Assembly (NCBI RefSeq): GCF_001659605.2
Contig: NC_035161.2
Coordinates: 36,653,231 to 36,717,230 of the forward strand
Origin: Manihot esculenta
Lineage: Eukaryota > Streptophyta > Magnoliopsida > Malpighiales > Euphorbiaceae
Direction: 5' to 3'
DNA length: 64,000 nucleotides
Under the pieces are notes generated by a model. The model made no database searches, was not told where the DNA came from, and worked only from the letters and a program-made list of their open reading frames with translations. The position numbers and the translations under genes were made by a program. Below, piece after piece: positions 47,035 to 58,948 of the stretch. Every line of letters starts with the position of its first letter. Position 1 is the first letter of the stretch.

Positions 47035-47860
47035 TGGTATCAGAGCGTTAAAAACAAAAAGTTTTTATCCGATCCAGTTTCCATCTTTTCATTTTCTTCT
47101 GCCATTTTTCACTTTACGTCTCTTTTCGAGAATGACATCCTCTTCCAGTCCTTCTAATACTGTTCATTCATCCGGCAAGACTCTAATTTCTTTTACTTCA
47201 TCTCAGTTTCCATTGAAACTTACATCTCAAAATTATCCTACTTGGCGTGAACAAGTGGTTCCTGTCTTGCGTGGTCATAATCTGATTGGTTATGTTGACA
47301 GAACGCTATCGGCTCCTTCTCCGGTTATTCATCAAGAAGGAAAGGATGGTTCAAATAAAGCTATGGATGTTCCAAATAGCGATTATGAATTTTGGATCTG
47401 TCAAGATCAGTTAATATTGGCTGCCATCATCGCTTCTACAAGTTTTTCTGCTATGCATGTTGTCTTTTCTGCGCAGACTTCCGCCGATGCTTAGGAAAGA
47501 ATTCAGACTTCTTTTGCCAATAAATCTGCAACGCGACTTCTTTCTCTTCGTGAGAAGCTATCTCATCTGAAGCGAGAAACAAGGTCTGTATCTGAGTATT
47601 TGCAAATTGTTAAGAATGTGTCTGAGAACTTAGCTTTAGCTGGAAGTCCTGTATCCCCTGTTGATCTTGTGATTCATGTTCTGAATGGCATTGGGAGTGA
47701 TTTTAAAGAGATTGCAGCAGCAGTGCGTGCAAGAGATTCCATAATTTCGTTCGAGGAGCTTGAGGATAAACTTCTGTCTCATGAACTGTATCTTAAACGA
47801 TCTGAAGCTTCTCTTGATTCAGTTCCGATTACTGCAAATAATGTTCGGAAAGAGACTTCT

Positions 47861-49939
47861 TGTAACGACCTGGAAATCGGACCGCTACCGGCGCTAGGAT
47901 CCAGATCGGCGTAAGGCCGCCGGGACCCGTAGCAAGCCTGCTATACTCTCTGTGGACCTGTACAATCCCATACATGATCAAACATAACCTGTCAACCTCT
48001 ACCATCTCATACCCTGGTTCAACCTGTGCATGCACTAACTATGTACACAGACTCCCCTTGCTAGAGCATTCATCAAAACTCTAACTGAGTCCACACAGTA
48101 TATGTTAAACCTGGTCATACATACTCCTCAACTGGACATATTCATAAACATACCATGTATACAAAAAGGGATTTAATACATCTGGATTACATCTAGGTCA
48201 AGCACAAGACTATACAAAACCATTACATCTCTTTACATCATTACATGTCCACACTATGCTATTACACTTCTCTTACTCTTTCTCTTCCTGTACCCTGCTA
48301 GACTCCCCTACACACTGAACCTACAAAACTAGGTTAGGGGAGAGGGGTGAGTTATAAAGCCCAGTGAGTAGAAACACTGAAAACAGTTCATTCATTACAT
48401 GCTCTCATGAAATGCATCACATCACAAACATTTCACATCTCGGATGGACATGACCACCAAAATTTCCTCCAGTGTCAGTATGCCTGGCCCGGCCAGGTCT
48501 TACAACATCTCTAGGGCTATTGGGGTCGCCTTGGTCCATCCACATCCTCAACATATTATGCAATGCATCATAGTTGTGATACTAGTGCAATCAACCTATT
48601 ACATATCATCATGATGCATGAACATACTTTAGGCATATAATTTCGTGAAATAAAAGATTAAGTGTCGTTCTACTCACCTCTAGCTGACTCTGTACTGACT
48701 CTGAATACTCTGAAGCAGTGCTCACTGCTGCTCTCTTCGGTTCCTCTGGTCCGTTCCTACACAGGTGGACCCAAATGAGGGACCAAACTAGCTCAAGAAC
48801 AACTCTATAAAACTCCCCAAAACCCTCTTAAAACATCCTACAACATGCACATAAAACATGCAAAAGAAGGCTGGACAGGGCAGGTTCGGCGGCCGAAAGT
48901 CCCTTCCAGAGACGAAACTCAAGCACCTTCGGTGGCCGAACTTCCACTTTCGGCAGCCGAACCCTTTCGGGGGCAAGGTTCGGGGGCTGAAAGGTACTCT
49001 AGAGATAAAAGTCTCTAACTTTCGGTGGCACCTTCGGCGGCCGAAACCCCGCTCCAGAGCCGAAAGTCCAAACCTTCAGGGGCGAGCTTAGGCAGCCGAA
49101 ACCACCTCCTTAGCACGTTCGATGGCCGAACCTTCCTTCGGCGGCCGAAACTGGATTTCCCAGTTAGACAAAAACTTGTTCTGTTTCATGCACAACTTCC
49201 CCCAAACACACTCAAACATGCAACCAACCAAACTACAACTAGCATATACTCATGTACATGCACAAAGGGGTCCAAAACTATCCTAAAACCCCAAACAACA
49301 TCAACAAACACAACACATAACATGCTTTTACACAAAACTCACATAAAACCTACTTAACCTAAATATGCATATCTACCCAACCAACTTGCATAAAACTTGC
49401 TTAAAACATTAAAAGATGTCAGGAAACTTCACTTACCTCTGGTAAACGAGAGGATGAAGGGTCCTAACGTAGAGATATGGGGAAAACACTCCTCAAGTCT
49501 CCAAACTTCAAGTCTTGGGTTTTATGCTCAAAAACTTCAAAAATAACAAAAATCTTGTTAAAACCTTGAAAGATTTGAAGAAGATCATGAAAGTCAACTT
49601 GGGAAGGGTTTGGGCTCACCTCTGGCTGAAGGTGGAAGCAAAATATCATCATTCCACCGACTTGGGGCCTTTTATAGGTGGCTGGCCAAACCACCTTCGG
49701 CGGCCAAACGTGAATCCGAAACCATGCAAGGTTCGCTGAAACTCACTTTCGGCGGCCGAACTTGCCATTTTCTCCCTTGGCTCTTTTCACTTAACAACTC
49801 ATTTCCTTTATACTTAACACCTTAAAACAAGTTAAAACACTTTAGAAAAACATATGTACTACCTTTCAAGAGGGTTCCGACACCCGAGATTCCACCGGAC
49901 TACAGGAATTCCGATGCCGGACTCTAGCCGGGTATTACA
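47861..49939. mobile_element. 2.1-kb solo-LTR-like insertion nested in copia gag
   Basis: Starts TGTAACGACCTGGAAATC and ends CCGGGTATTACA, with 5-bp target-site duplications CTTCT at 47856-47860 and 49940-49944. Removing it restores the copia gag frame. TGTAAC...TTACA ends with 5-bp duplications fit a large Ty3/gypsy LTR left after recombination, or a non-autonomous LTR element; I see no internal LTR pair, gag or pol. It contains about ten copies of a near-palindromic TTCGGCGGCCGAA motif (48885-49150 and 49694-49761). It is distinctly more GC-rich than its surroundings. Confidence 0.8.
48885..49761. repeat. Dispersed TTCGGCGGCCGAA-type palindromic motifs
   Basis: Near 48885, 48928, 48949, 49033, 49118, 49137, 49694 and 49748 the sequence reads TTCGGCGGCCGAA or one- or two-base variants (TTCGGTGGCCGAA, TTCGGCAGCCGAA, TTCGATGGCCGAA). 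More decayed versions lie at 48965-48990 and 49090. Spacing is irregular, roughly 20-90 bp. The motifs belong to the nested LTR-like element. Confidence 0.8.
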
Positions 49940-50174
49940 CTTCTAATCGCAGGAGTGATACTCACGGGTTTCGGTCTTCTAGTGGTCAAAACTTTCGTGT
50001 CTCACAACCTGCTTCTAAACTAGCGGCTGGTGGGTCGACGATTCAGTGCCAAATCTGTGAACGATTGGGTCATAGTGCTCGTCAGTGCTTCCGTGCTAAA
50101 GACTACTTCAGAAATAATTTTCCTCGACCTCGTGCAAATCATGTACGTTCTACTACTGCACCTGGTACCAAGCT

Positions 50175-51190
50175 TTGCGGGATTGTGCATTGCAGTTTGG
50201 TTTTATTCAATCTCAATGTGATCATTCACTGTTTATATTTCACAAGGCTACTGTGGTTTGCTTCTTTTTGGTATATGTTGATGATTTACTTCTTACAGGG
50301 AGTTGTAAATTGTTCATAAATTCATTTATTCGTGAGCTTGCAGCCCGATTTTCCTTAAAAGAACCGCAGCCTTTGAATTTGTTCCTGGGTATTGATATAC
50401 ATCCCTGCAAAGATGGCCTATTCTTATCCCAGCATCACTATATTCATAAACTATTAGTGACGGCCAAAATGGACGGTGCGAAACCGATGAGTACTCCGTT
50501 TGCTACAACAACTAAATTGGTTAAAAATGTATCATTAGATTCAGTTGCTGAAGCTACAGAGTTTCAAAAGCTTGTTGGTGCCTTGCAATATCTCACTTGG
50601 ACCCGCCCTGATATTTGTTTCTCTGTTAATAAATTATCTCAATTCATGCAAAGTCCAACAACAGCTCATTGGGATGCGTTGAAAAGGCTGCTTCGTTATC
50701 TAAAGTCAACCATTGATCATGGTATATTAGTTACTCCACAATCTTCATTCAATTTTCATGCATTTTCCGATGCAGATTGAGCGGGTGATCCCTCAGATAG
50801 ATTTTCTACCACTGGGTTTATATTGTATATTGGTTCGGTTCCTATTTCCTGGTCTTCAAGAAAACAAAAGTCAATTGCTAGGTCTTTTACAGAAGCCGAA
50901 TACCGAGCAGTAGCATCTGCAGCATCTGAAATAATATGGGTGAGGTCTTTATTCTTTGAGCCTGGGTATTAGAGACCCTCAACTTTATATCCTACACTTT
51001 TTTGTGATAATATTTCGACCACGTATGCTTGTCAAAATCCTGTGTATCACTCAAGGATGAAACACATTGAGATTGACATACATTTTGTGCGCGACTTGGT
51101 GCAAAAGAAAAAGTTACGCATAGCACATGTCTCATCTAAAGACCAGTTAGCGGATCTTTTCACCAAACCCCTATCGAAGCAGATGTTTGT
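50175..51190 (+). pseudogene. Copia reverse transcriptase C-terminal part and RNase H remnant
   Basis: Frame 50175-50780 includes VYVDDLLLTGS (reverse transcriptase active-site YVDD), LNLFLGIDI, MSTPFATTTKLVKN and LVGALQYLTWTRPDICFSVN. It ends at a TGA where RNase H should read D-W-A-G. The frame after the stop still reads GDPSDRFSTTGF, SFTEAEYRAVA and ADLFTKPLSKQMF. Part of the dead element at 46855-51435. Confidence 0.88.
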
Positions 51191-51243
51191 TTCAAACAAA
51201 TTCAAGATTGGTGTTCGAAGTGGTACCCAATCTTGCGGGGAAA

Positions 51244-51430
51244 TATTAAGCAGAGTGATAAGATTTAATTTGATCACAAAAAGTGTATATTGATAAGTGT
51301 ACAGCTGTGTGATATTATCTTTATAATAGATTGTATTTGCTGATGTCTCTATTTAAGACGAGTCATTTCTGAATAGGAGAAACAAGTTTAAACCCCAATT
51401 AATCTCCCAATTAATCTCTCTGCATTTACA
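51244..51430 (+). repeat. 3' LTR of the copia element
   Basis: 187 bp, the same as the 5' LTR apart from a few substitutions and a 12-bp duplication (CCCAATTAATCT) near its end. A purine-rich tract TTGCGGGGAAA (51233-51243) precedes it. The LTRs still differ at several sites, so the insertion is not brand new. Confidence 0.88.
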
Positions 51431-51480
51431 GGTGAAATCAAAATGCACTTTTGACATCTTCGGATGACAAAGGTATCTTC

Positions 51481-54400
51481 TCATGTGATGATGAGCAGAT
51501 TATTCTCGTATCCATCACTCTGAACAATAGGGCGTAGGGGATCAATTCTCCACTCACCATCAACTATGAATTTGATCTGCACCACAATGTAAAATCATGA
51601 AATACCCGTATGAGAATCTTTCAAGTTTCAATGATATTCCACAATCAAGCTTGCGAACATGATTTACCTCGTATCTGCCTGGATACAATGTCATGCATAA
51701 AGAAAAGATGCCCGTGCTTGACTTCTGCATCTTCCTCTGCAACACAACAATACAAGTTAGGAAAAGCCGGCAATAACAGATACTGACACTTATTTTGAAC
51801 CAAAACTAATCTAGATAATGATGCACAAACTGAAGAATATGGGCCTTTTTCACTATTCCTTCTGTCAAACTTTCAGGCAGTCATCGTATTTCTTTCTCTC
51901 ATTACTTTAATTTACCAACACAGGAGCCAAAAACCAGCATATTTCTCACATCTTGTTTTCACGAACTATAAATTTGAGCAATTACTTCTCTCAATATGAG
52001 TAGCAAAAGTTAAAAAGGAAGGCATCAAATAACATAAACCTCCTACTACGCTTATTCAGAACATTCATTGTTGTTACATTTCTAACTAATTTCAGATGAA
52101 ACCAAACCTTCGAGGCCCATCCATCAAATGATCCAGCTAAGAGGACCTCTGAGGCAGAATTAGGCCAAACTATGCAGGCAGTACGTAGAAGTCGTAAAGC
52201 TCTCCGGGCACTATCTACTCTTTTCTGCTTCTCTTCCACCATCTTTTGTGCATCACTGTTGGAAGTATAAACAGGTCATTTGAATAGCAAAGCAAACTAG
52301 ATTTATGTGCCATTAAATTCTTACAACTGTGCATACATTATTGCAAGCGCCATTTTCCCATCTAATACCGCTAATTTTGCTCGTATTGACCGTAATTTAG
52401 CCTGAGCATTAATGACCTCATTTTCTTGAAACTCCCAAGCATCAGAAAGCTTCAGCAAATTATCAACAGTGCTTTCATGATCCTGGTGAAGAATAGAAAG
52501 GGTTTGGAAAGTGTTCGAAATATCATTGGGTGATGAGCAAGCTTTATAAATAATTGCATGCATAATGGATCCAAACAGAGAAAAAAGGAAATAAGATCAC
52601 AAGTGTGCAACTCTACTTCTTTATAAGAAAATAAAAGTGTAAGCACAACATATGTTGTAGACTAAACGCTAATCACGAAGAGTGAAGAAGTCCTGATTAT
52701 AATCGAGCCACAATGTGTCATGGTATTTTTTTTATCATTTTAAATTTTGATAAATAAATTTTGCAGTCCATTTTCTGGATATATTCAATTGAAAAATGGG
52801 AAAAAGAGAAATGCATTTAGCGATATTAAAAGAAGAATAGTGATTATTATACAAATTTAATCTCTTTCTTGGTCAATTTTTTTCCAATAAGCAAGTGGTA
52901 AAGCATTGTATTACTGCAAAAGTAAGACAAAAGGAAGGCTTATATGAACTCATGGGCAAAGCATAAGGCTTAGATCAACCTATCACTCAGCAATTGAAAA
53001 ATGTGAAAACAATTCAGGAACACCATGTGTGTTCCAATATTCAATATTTCACATAATCCTAATGCCACAAAAAAGTCTTCACTTATTTTGGTAAAAAAGA
53101 ACTAGAAAACATTATCAGAAGTTAATCATGCAACTAGAGGAAACTAGAGGAGAGAGATCAAGATACCGCTTTCTCTGACACACTTCCACTAGTGTTTGAT
53201 TTTAACATGTTAAGTACAGAGGAAAGTTCTGACTCCAATTGTTGAAGGCGACTTCGTATTTTATTGGTGTTAATCCTTTCATGGGAAGAGTTATCTTTCC
53301 TTCTGTTTAAGGATGCTGTATCATCCTCCTCCTTTTCCACTATTTCATTTCCCATATCATCCATCCCAGCTACTGTTCTAGTTCCGTAAGAAATGATTTC
53401 ATCAGCTGTACATTATATTCACGCATATATTAGAATAATATAGGTTAGGATCCCCATAATTTTAAACGATAAAACCACCTGAAATTCAAATAGATACCTT
53501 CAAATTCCATTTCTGAAAACCCAGCCCTCTTAATGCTCCACGTTCTCCAAGTATCTGGCTTCAGTGAATTTCTGAAACCATCAATATTTGATAGAGATGT
53601 GCTGTGATTGAGCTTGCACTCTGAACCATTGATTGTGCCATTGGTAGGGCTTGATAATGCAGGTCTATTGTTTCTTTCTAAGTCAGCAACTGTCTTTTAC
53701 AATGTAAAAAACAGCACAAATTAGTTTTATAGCAAACATCCAACTGCTGCTCAATCACTCCCATGCCAAAATGTTTTTCTATTTTTCTTTTAACAATTCA
53801 TTATCAGATTTTAGATGATTGCACTCAATGGAAACTCCTCCCTCCTTCCCTTGTAAAAAATTTAAAAAAATAAAGCAAAGGGAAAAAAGAAAAACATCCA
53901 AACTGCCATACAAATGGATAAGAAATTATATTCAATGTTTAAATGTGTTCACCTTCTTCTCCCTAGCAATGTGCATCATATTGTTACCTACTTGGTCACA
54001 AATGTACCAACCAGCAAAGATAGAAATGATCAATGACACTTGTCATTATCCTAAAACTAAATAAAGCTAAAACTAAATAAAACAACTTACCACATTCTTC
54101 GAGCTTTTAGCCAGCAAGTCGTGTCCAAGATCATTACTTCGGACACGAGTATTTTCTGCCTTCTCTCTCAAACCAAACCCAAAATTCTTATTCCTTTCTT
54201 TCTCCAATCGACTTAATATACCCTCTATCCCAGAATCATCCTCAGCTGCTGTTTCTCTGAGCGCAAAGGATATACATATCGGTCAAAAAAACAACCAAGT
54301 TATTTAAAAATACACGGAAACATGAAAACTGTGAGTTTGGAAGGGAAATGGGATTGCAGCCCCCCTTTTCTGCCTCTGATCTTCTAATTCTGCACATGGC

Positions 54401-55486
54401 TTAAAAAAGTTTAAATGAAAATAATTTAAATATTTATTGCCATTTTCCAACTTCTCAGCTTCTCCCAAGAAAGGGAAAGATGACAAGATTGTTATCTTCA
54501 ACTTCTTGTCACATCCCAGCTTGGGGCACGTGACACCCATCTATTCCAAGATGCAATACCTTTTTTCTCTTATAGGATCACTACCCTAGATGTATCATAA
54601 TATCATAGAGTAGCCAGCAGGAAAGAACAGTAACAAACAAAAAAACAAACAAACAAAAAAGGCTTCAGATCCAACAAACAAAAAAGGCTTCAGATTGGTT
54701 TAGGCACCATAATTACCCTATGATAATTACCACAACATCGATCTTTTTTTCTCGTTCCACTTCAGGGATAAGGCTCTTATGTCTTAAGCCATAAAATATT
54801 AAACTCTTCATCAAAAAAATCTCAGGGGTAAGAAAAAATCAAAGGGTCATCGAGTAAACAAAAAATTAGAAGCCTCACAGTGATCTACCAGACGAGGAAG
54901 CTGGAGAATATGAACCTTCGTTAAAGGAAGAAACTTCAGGGCTCAATTCTTCATTACCATTCAAAACTTTATCTGGAATCACCATATTCTTGCATTCTTT
55001 ATCTGCTATCGAATCCCAACTCACATCACCATTATAGAGAAACCCGTCGTTTACTCTATCTTCCAAATCCCAACCTAAAGAGCGCCAGCCTCCTCGCTTC
55101 CAAATAGCGTCCACAAGATCGACCCTTCCGGCATCAGTTAACTCTTTCTTGCTTGGAAACGCCTCTGGTTTATGCGAATTCTTCATGAACTCCAAAATCT
55201 CCGCCTCCAATGCAAAATCTCCCTCACTTCCGCAATCTTGTCTACACCTCCTGACAAACCCAGCACAACTCCAACAATAATCCCTATAATTCCTTCTCTT
55301 CACGTCAACAAACCCCAACGTACAACCAGCCTCCTTGACTGCAAGGAAGTGCAGAGACGTAAGCTGTTCTTTCTTCTTTCTTGAACTACCTTGAAAAATA
55401 GAGAAGGGAAATGTATAGGGGCTCAATTTAACGAAAGAATTCAGCGATACAAAGAAATGGGTTGGCGCGGTAGTAAAGGAAAGCAT
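51481..55486 (-). CDS. CBM48 starch-granule protein (PTST2/FLO6 or PTST3-like)
   Basis: Join of 54889-55486, 54091-54254, 53498-53693, 53167-53405, 52337-52482, 52108-52255, 51668-51736 and 51481-51576; 1656 nt, 551 aa; phases consistent, GT-AG throughout. A Ser/Lys-rich N-terminus looks like a plastid transit peptide. KKELTDAGRVDLVDAIWKRG (about residue 120) is a segment I recall from PTST2/PTST3. Coiled-coil stretches follow: RLQQLESELSSVLNMLK, then AKLRSIRAKLAVLDGKMALA and RRALRLLR. The C-terminal CBM48 spans about 475-551 (WPNSASEVLLAGSFDGWASK, LYPGRYEIKFIVDGEWRIDP, GYENNLLIIT). PTST2/FLO6 binds glucan and works with starch synthase 4 in granule initiation in plastid stroma. PTST2 versus PTST3 is unresolved. 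A copia element lies 45 bp past the stop. Confidence 0.9.
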
Positions 55487-57990
55487 GGTTCAGGCATTTC
55501 GTCGAGCACCTGGAACCCGACAGCGTGAAATATCTGGTGAATATAGAAACGCGGGCGAAGGTAAAGAAAACTAGAAAAAGTAAAACTCTAAAGAGCTATC
55601 ACCAAGCAACGAACAATGCCGTATAAAAGCGTAAAACCCAACCCATAAATCCTCTGGTTTAAGGCCACTTAGCGGGCAGATTGAAAACTTGAATGGGAAG
55701 ATGGAAAGCGACGAGTTGTCAGAGTTCAAGTCAATTACATGGTTTGGTGCTTTTATGTCGTTTTATCACGCTTTGCCCTGCGTTTTTAGAGCAAAATATG
55801 AGGCTTGTTTGGGTCATGTTTTAATGGACTCCACTCCTGGCATAGTATAGATCGGTTCGCACGAGGAGTGGATGAGATGCACGAAGATTCTGCACCTAAC
55901 TGCCTAATGTTATTTATTTATTTATTTTTATTTTTGTTGAATGACCTAATGTATTTATTTATCTCCTCTAATTTAATAATGTTTAATTATTTAATTAGAA
56001 ATCACTCTTGAAAAGTATTGGATAATCTTTTCTAATAATTTATTGCTTAGCTGATTCCTAGCTTTGCCGTGAGCAGTGCCATAAAAAAGTTTGATGTCCA
56101 CTAGAGAACTTCTTCATATTTATAAATTTAATTGGGATTTTAACTCTTTATTTGTTTATTAATTTAATTTCTCATTAAAATAAATTTTATTTTGATTTTA
56201 TTAATTTTGTACAATATTATCCAAACTTTAAAATTAAAATATAAATATAATTAATAACAAACTCTATCAAAACCAATACAAATAGATTTCAATTACATAA
56301 AACAAAATTTTAAATTAATAATGAAAAAGATTTTAGAAAATGATAATTATTTTTTATTTAAAATTTTAGTCCACGTTCATAAGTGCAATGAAAATTTCTA
56401 ATACATTCCAATTATACAAACACATATATTAAAATTGTGTATATAAAAGAAAAATACTAATGAAAACAGAAAGTCCAATATTAAAGTCAGAAAGGGCCCA
56501 AACACAGCATAATTGAAGGCCCGAACTTGGTAAATGGATGTATGGGCTACCAGTATTTACTGGATGAGTTGCTCATTCGTGATTATGTTGCGGATTTATA
56601 TAAATTGCAAGAATTATTTAAATTTAAAATTAAAATTAAAATTCAAAAGAATATGGCCAAACAAATTTAAAAAAGTAACTTTCTGGGCATAATTTAGCAT
56701 TTAAAGTTAAAGAAAAAAACCTGCAAAAAGCGAAAAGGACAGAGAAAAATGGAGGTTAAGGAGCAGATAGAGGAGAAAAGTTCAAACGTTTCATTGAGCA
56801 TTCTGATGATTCCATAGGCAATTAAATCTTTTGCAAGGGTAGGGCAAGGCTCGTGTGGGGGTAGTGCTTGATAAGCATCACATGGATCGGGTGAAGGGTC
56901 TCCTACATTTTTAGCTTAGAGGAAATTCCCCGACAGCTCAGTGATTGCTGCCTTCGTCTCTTTTGCATATATAGTAGCATTGGGAGGCAGATTCCCACTG
57001 TGTTATTGATATCAAATCAGCTCATCATATTTTTACAAATTTAGCAAATTCCGTGTTTGCTATTGCTTAATAATAATGATGATAATAGTCAGCTACAGTT
57101 GTTGCAGGGGTTGAGATTTCTTCATTTTTTCTTTGCTAAGCTATCTAGCTAGCTATTACTAATTGTGTTTTCTTTGAGAAACTCTATTATTTTGAAGGAC
57201 CTAATTGAATTAGCAAGCATTAGTTAACAAAATTCATAAAGTGGAAAATATCTCTTTTCAGTGACTACTGACTAGGATTTTGTCAGTGCTGCAGTGGCAT
57301 GATTAAGAGACAGCTAATACAGTATTCTTAATATCTACTGTTAATCCAAAGATTGCCCCAAGAACTTGAACTTGCTTGCCATATACAAGTATACACACCT
57401 GCAAACTCAGATATTTTTATGAAAGAGCGAAAGAGGATACTTGTATTTTTATGTGACGTATATTGTTATTTTCTTGATTGGAACTAAAGATTTTGGAGCT
57501 TAATGGTAAGACTAGTCCAACATATATAAAAATAATTGAGATCAAAGTGATGTGATCAACGAAGCCTTAGCTAATTAAGGAAAATTAATGTGCATGCTCT
57601 GAAATTTGTGGCTTGTGGGGTACTTGCATGAGATGGTGCAGTGGGGGTGACATGAAGAAAAGTCCAGGATGACGGCCATAGACATAGGGGACAAATACTT
57701 GCGACTTTAAAAGATGATATATAGCTGTCTCTTGTCTTCATATTATTAGTTAGGGGTTTCTGTTGTCTAGTTTCTGTCATTTACTTTGCTGGCCCTTGGC
57801 GTTTTTTTTTCTTCTTTTGATCATGCCTTCCCCTGATCGATCGATCCACACCGTTTAGCTGGGTAAACTGAATCAACTATGGAACTGAAGATTTAATTTG
57901 TCTTAAAAAAAATGAATTGAGATAGAAATTTGACTTGCATGTTAGCAAAATCTCTTAATAAATATGAAGATAAAATGGTGAAACCCTGAA
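55487..57990. other. Intergenic region, no gene recognised
   Basis: Includes the CBM48 gene promoter (55487-55800) and AT-rich DNA. Open frames such as 57571-57780 (minus) have no recognisable domain. No promoter element stood out strongly. Confidence 0.4.
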
Positions 57991-58490
57991 GCAAATTGTT
58001 TGATGTCCTCGATAATCCCGTCAATTTTAATCATAATGTTAATAACTGATAGAGCATCTCCTTCTATTATGGTTGTTAGCTAAAGGAGGGCCTCCCCTGC
58101 AGGCCAAAGATTCTACTATAGTATCCTTAAAGCCACTCAGTCGTTTACAGAGCCACCCATATATTTCATCAATTTTCAGGTTGTTCTTGAGGATGATACT
58201 CTTCAAAATGATTCATAGCTGTGCTAATAATCTCTTGCAAGCTTCAAATATTATTTTCTAAAACTGCCGTTGTTTCAGCTTTGCCACAACAGAACAAAAG
58301 AAAGATCTTGTGTTGGCCTTGCTGAATCAGGGGTTGAGTAAGGGCCAGCCAACTATCCGTCATAGCCAAACCCATTACCATGGTGGATCTGATTTGAAGT
58401 GGGGAGTGTCTCCCAATTTCTTCTGCAATTTCTCCATATTAGACCCTTGTGGCACATTAAATCCCTAGTAAGAATTTCTTTTTCCAACCC
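57990..58490 (-). pseudogene. Possible remnant of a LINE-type RNase H (RVT_3) domain
   Basis: On the minus strand around 58015-58130 one frame reads ESLACREALL, a stop, then LTTIIEGDALSVINIMIKID. This resembles the plant RNase H-like pattern EALACREAL..A......V..EGDAL.VI found at the 3' end of LINE polyproteins. The rest of the region is too decayed to follow and frames shift. It is a short old fragment, and the call rests on one motif. Confidence 0.4.
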
Positions 58491-58871
58491 TAAAGTATTC
58501 TGAAATCAATAATGTAACAAGTGGTTATGAATGCAGTAGTTAATTATACAATTAAATAATAAATTATTAAATGTGCAATCATTCACAGTTTTACATCTTA
58601 ATTTTGTAATTATTTACCATTTCATACGAGTCCATATTAATCCCTTCATTGTGTTCCACGCGAAGGCACCAAATGGAACACGCAATTTTGCAAGCTAAGC
58701 TAGCTATAATTTGTTTGTGCATGTGATGGAACTTTATGAGAGCCACAGCCCTAAATCAACCCCACATCCATGTCTTCTCCTTATGACTATACTTTCATTT
58801 CGTCACCCATAGAGTCACCCTATCCCTATACCTGTCTCTGTCTTCCATATTAAACTCTTACACATTTCTTC

Positions 58872-58880
58872 TATAAATAG
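58872..58880 (+). promoter_or_regulatory. Probable TATA box of the NPF2 gene
   Basis: TATAAATAG lies 69 bp upstream of the ATG at 58949, in pyrimidine-rich surroundings. That is a good match in sequence and distance for a plant core promoter with a short leader. Confidence 0.65.
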
Positions 58881-58948
58881 CTTCTATATTCACATGCCTT
58901 GAAAGAAAGCTACTAGCTGATGAGTTCTTGAACAAAGAAGCTGTTAAA

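Larger units (their letters stand above)
46855..51435 (+). mobile_element. Ty1/copia retrotransposon, internally deleted, with nested LTR element
   Basis: Bounded by 5-bp target-site duplications GGTGA (46855-46859 and 51431-51435). LTRs are at 46860-47034 and 51244-51430, with the primer-binding site TGGTATCAGAGC at 47035-47046. Gag begins at 47132 (MTSSSSPSNTVHSS, FPLKLTSQNYPTWREQVVPV), is broken by TAG at 47492, continues to 47860, is interrupted by a 2.1-kb insertion, and resumes with zinc knuckle CQICERLGHSARQC near 50044-50088. Protease, integrase and half of reverse transcriptase are deleted; the frame picks up at YVDDLLLTGS and runs into RNase H (TEAEYRAVASAASEIIW, KHIEIDIHFVRDL). Stops occur at 50778 and near 50970. 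Non-autonomous and dead. Confidence 0.93.

Noticed and set aside
48858..49357. Arg/Pro-rich open frames in the nested element
   Set aside because: Frames stay open because of the GC-rich repeated motif; no start context or domain.
48885..49761. CRISPR-like array of TTCGGCGGCCGAA repeats
   Set aside because: Repeat spacing is irregular, repeats are degenerate and 13 bp long, and the host is a plant; they belong to a retroelement-derived sequence.
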